A stretch of 15,896 bases of DNA, from the NCBI GenBank assembly GCA_012514865.1, contig JAAYZO010000049.1, positions 1-15,896 of the forward strand, read 5' to 3'. The position numbers and the translations under genes are program-made. The stretch's first letter is position 1, and every line of letters begins with the position of its first letter. The notes under the pieces are model-generated. The model did not search any database. It was not told the origin of the DNA and saw nothing but the letters and a program-made list of their open reading frames with translations. This stretch comes from Lentisphaerota bacterium. GTDB lineage: Bacteria > Verrucomicrobiota > Lentisphaeria > Oligosphaerales > JAFGRS01. Shown in pieces: positions 14,256 to 15,896 of this stretch.

Positions 14256-14465
14256 CATGGCTGTCTGCAAGTCCAGTTCTGGCACCCCTTCAGGGTGCGT
14301 GGTTCGTGGGTTGGAGTTTCCGGGGGTCGTGCTCTCGCGCGACCCCCGGCTACGATCTGGCACCCCTCCAGCGCCCGCGGGGCGCTTGCCGGCCCCGATC
14401 ATGTCTCCATGGAAATCGCAGTCGATTTTCACAGGAGGGTGGCCAGACCGGCGCTGACGCGATCT
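14256..14465 (+). repeat. Dispersed TIR element, copy C4 with 65-bp cassette and truncated right end
   Basis: The left end CATGGCTGTCTGCAAG is a diverged terminus. The large hairpin CCGGGGGTCG / CGACCCCCGG is at 14320-14329 and 14340-14349. After CTGGCACCCCTCCAG it carries the 65-bp cassette (14372-14436) that is also in the copy at 203-348. The match to other copies stops at GACGCGATCT (14465), where AT-rich sequence with the next promoter begins, so the right terminus is lost. It lies between divergent genes. Confidence 0.8.
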
Positions 14466-14476
14466 GTGATTTTTCG

Positions 14477-14504
14477 TTGAAAATTGATGCCTGGCGAGTA
14501 TGCT
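14477..14504 (+). promoter_or_regulatory. Predicted promoter of the prepilin-like gene
   Basis: TTGAAA at 14477-14482 is followed after 16 bp by TATGCT at 14499-14504, the closest match to a sigma-70 promoter in the window. It starts 11 bp after the point where the truncated repeat element ends. The short AT-rich run around it (GATTTTTCGTTGAAAATTG) stands out from the GC-rich surroundings. The leader is about 125 nt. Confidence 0.55.
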
Positions 14505-14634
14505 GTGGGGTGAGTTGCCGACGCGCCGGACCCCGCCTGTGGCGCGGGTACTCGACTGAGGACGCGCCCGTACTTCCCATGCCGGCGGTGCCGGTGTCGG
14601 CACGTCATGGACACTTAGGAGAGAGACGAACGAC

Positions 14635-15309
14635 ATGACCACGCACACCCGCCGCAGCCAGAGCGAGATCTCCAACCGACCGACGCAGGCCAGGCGTGGC
14701 TTCACCCTCATCGAGCTGCTGGTCGTGATCGCCATCATCGCCATCCTGGCGGCCATGCTGCTGCCGGCCCTGTCGAAGGCCCGCGAGAAGGCCCGCTCGG
14801 TCAACTGCGTGTCGAACCAGAAGCAGATCGCCCTGGCCTGCCTGATGTACGCCGACGACCACAGGGAGACCCTGCCACGGCACTGCTACCAGCCCGGCAA
14901 CTCCGGCGGCAACAACGCCTGGCACTCCCAGATCTTCGGCTACGTCAACTCCCCGCAGACCTTCCAGTGCCCATCGAACAGCGTCGCCATCCACGCCACC
15001 AAGTACTGCTACAGCTACTACTACAACCTCTCGACCGTCGCGGGCGTGACCGTCGGCTGCACCATGCAGCCCCTGGCGCGCGTCCAGAAGCCCAGCCAGC
15101 TCTGCCTGCACACCGAGGGCACCGGCAACTCGGGCTGGGCCGGCTACTGGGGCCGCGCCACCGACACCAACGACCCGACCTACATCGCCCTCCCGGGCGC
15201 CGGCCTCCACAACGACGGCAGCAACGTCGCCTTCGTCGACGGCCACGTCGCCTGGGTGCGACAGATCCAGCTCCGCACCACCCGCAACCTCTGGGACACC
15301 AATTACTGA
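14635..15309 (+). CDS. Prepilin-type N-terminal methylation protein with H-X9-DG motif
   Basis: This 224-aa protein has a type IV pilin-like N-terminus: a basic leader ending ARRG, predicted cleavage between Gly22 and Phe23, Glu27 at +5, and the hydrophobic helix FTLIELLVVIAIIAILAAML. The C-terminal end has the H-X9-DG signature (His192 to Asp202-Gly203) in HNDGSNVAFVDGHV. Such proteins (DUF1559-like and relatives) are found in dozens to hundreds of copies in planctomycete and lentisphaeral genomes and are probably assembled or secreted by a type II secretion/type IV pilus-like machine; their exact job is unknown. Six cysteines after the helix may form disulfides. AGGAGAG at 14618-14624 lies 10 nt before the ATG. 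It is monocistronic, framed by two repeat elements. Confidence 0.92.
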   Translation: MTTHTRRSQSEISNRPTQARRGFTLIELLVVIAIIAILAAMLLPALSKAREKARSVNCVSNQKQIALACLMYADDHRETLPRHCYQPGNSGGNNAWHSQIFGYVNSPQTFQCPSNSVAIHATKYCYSYYYNLSTVAGVTVGCTMQPLARVQKPSQLCLHTEGTGNSGWAGYWGRATDTNDPTYIALPGAGLHNDGSNVAFVDGHVAWVRQIQLRTTRNLWDTNY

Positions 15310-15326
15310 CACGACAGTCATGGCGC

Positions 15327-15484
15327 CAGAGGCTGCCTGAAAGCCCGGCTCTGGCACCCCTTCAGGGTGCGTGGTTCGTGGGTTCGCGTTTCCGGGGGTC
15401 GTGCTCTCGCGCGACCCCCGGCTACGATCTGGCACCCCTCCAGGGTGGCCGCGGAGGCGCTGACGCGATCGTCGGTCGGCCCTG
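15327..15484 (+). repeat. Dispersed TIR element, full-length copy C5
   Basis: It starts CAGAGGCTGCCTGAAAG 18 bp after the stop codon of the prepilin-like gene and ends GGTCGGCCCTG. The large hairpin is at 15392-15401 and 15412-15421; the two CACCC/GGGTG hairpins lie on either side. The core is nearly identical to the copies at 4746 and 14256, while both termini have drifted. I found no matching direct repeats beside it. Confidence 0.85.
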
Positions 15485-15520
15485 TCAATCTGCGGCGCCT
15501 CCCTGCGGGCCTCCGTTCCG

Positions 15521-15567
15521 GCGCCCTGAAAGGGCATCGTCCGTCAGCCTAGGACAACGCCCTGGGA
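15521..15567 (+). repeat. Degenerate copy of a second small hairpin repeat
   Basis: GCCCT-GAA-AGGGC (15523-15535) is followed by CAGCCTAGGACAACGCCCTGG. From memory, sequences of the form CCAGGGCAACGCCCTGG are dispersed in many planctomycete-like genomes; here the left half is decayed. The surrounding stretch 15500-15641 contains no supportable gene. Confidence 0.4.
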
Positions 15568-15641
15568 ACAGCGGATGGTAAGCATTGCAGGCTGAGAGTC
15601 TGCGACAGAACCGTGCGCGTCACACCGCTATGTCTCATACG

Positions 15642-15699
15642 AGGGTGGCCGCGGAGGCGCTGACGCGATCGTCGGTCGGCCCTGCCAATCTGCGGCGCC
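15642..15699 (+). repeat. Right-end fragment of the dispersed element (copy C6)
   Basis: These 58 bp repeat 15442-15499 with one difference (C at 15685 for T at 15485) at an offset of exactly 200 bp. The copy covers GGGTGGCCGCGGAGGCGCTG, the terminus GTCGGTCGGCCCTG and 15 bp beyond it (CAATCTGCGGCGCC). Because the shared part extends past the element end, it looks like a segmental duplication rather than a separate insertion. Confidence 0.75.
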
Positions 15700-15702
15700 G
15701 GC

Positions 15703-15731
15703 TTGCCTTTACGGAAATCCCTCTCCATAGT
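15703..15731 (+). promoter_or_regulatory. Predicted promoter of the gene at the right edge
   Basis: TTGCCT at 15703-15708 and CATAGT at 15726-15731 are separated by 17 bp, about 110 nt before the start codon at 15841. The leader has a weak CTGGCGG/CCGCCAG hairpin (15773-15799). The promoter begins 4 bp after the repeat fragment at 15642-15699. Confidence 0.4.
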
Positions 15732-15840
15732 AGCGTCGTTTCGCTGCGCTAGAACAGCGCGGCGGGTGCGGCCTGGCGGCGGGAGCGTGGGCCCGCCAGA
15801 GCGGTGAGAGGACAACGATCGGCACGATGAGGAGAGCGCC

Positions 15841-15896
15841 ATGAGGAGCAGTCAGGGAGCGATGGCACGGTGGTGGCGGCGCGGGCTGGCCGCCGC
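15841..15896 (+). CDS. 5' end of a gene, product unknown (cut by window edge)
   Basis: Only 18 complete codons are present: a start reading MRSSQGAMARWWRRGLAA. GAGGAG at 15829-15834 lies 6 nt before the ATG, a good ribosome-binding site, and a promoter-like pair lies about 110 nt upstream. The basic WWRRGLAA stretch could open a signal peptide or a membrane anchor, but the sequence ends too soon to tell. A second ATG at 15862 is less well placed. Confidence 0.55.
   Translation, partial: MRSSQGAMARWWRRGLAA

Noticed and set aside
15549..15842. A 97-aa open frame on the minus strand at the right edge
   Set aside because: It runs through two repeats and a predicted promoter, is rich in Arg and Ser, and has no recognisable motif.

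Overview
The window is very GC-rich (about 70% by eye). It reads as a chromosomal segment from a free-living bacterium of the Planctomycetes-Verrucomicrobia-Lentisphaerae (PVC) type. That placement is inferred from the gene mix: a divergent uroporphyrinogen-decarboxylase-like protein, a Gfo/Idh/MocA oxidoreductase, a large acetyl-xylan-esterase-like hydrolase, an H-X9-DG prepilin-like protein, and many copies of a GC-rich intergenic repeat. The presence of thiH (oxygen-sensitive tyrosine lyase) rather than thiO, together with a lactate dehydrogenase, fits an anaerobic or facultative lifestyle. I saw no phage or plasmid genes, CRISPR array, tRNA or rRNA.

Layout, left to right. Positions 1-348 hold a tandem array of a small repeat element. 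A URO-D family gene (495-1622) follows. Next is a thiazole-biosynthesis operon, thiS-thiG-thiH-thiF (1803-4741), with tightly coupled start and stop codons; a TPP riboswitch and a hairpin-plus-T-tract terminator precede it. A repeat element sits just after the thiF stop codon and is flanked by an 8-bp direct repeat that looks like a target-site duplication. Then come typA/bipA (5060-6874), a SlyD-like FKBP prolyl isomerase, a NudC-type NADH pyrophosphatase and an L-lactate dehydrogenase. A two-gene ABC transporter operon (ATPase and permease, minus strand) follows with no substrate-binding protein beside it. It is divergent from a 659-aa double alpha/beta hydrolase, which converges on a Gfo/Idh/MocA oxidoreductase. 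The right end carries a prepilin-like H-X9-DG protein between two more repeat elements, a repeat-dense gene-free stretch, and the first codons of a further gene at the edge.

The one clear pathway is the thi operon. ThiS is the sulfur carrier, ThiF activates it, ThiH makes dehydroglycine from tyrosine, and ThiG condenses these with deoxyxylulose phosphate into the thiamine thiazole. The riboswitch and terminator predict shut-off when thiamine pyrophosphate is abundant. The most novel-looking feature is the dispersed element: about 156 bp, ends related to CAGGGCTG / CAGCCCTG, three internal hairpins, an optional 65-bp cassette, and at least one apparent target-site duplication. It resembles a non-autonomous, MITE-like or REP-like mobile unit. 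Other points of note are a ThiF without the usual catalytic cysteine, and a second hydrolase domain whose nucleophile position holds glycine.
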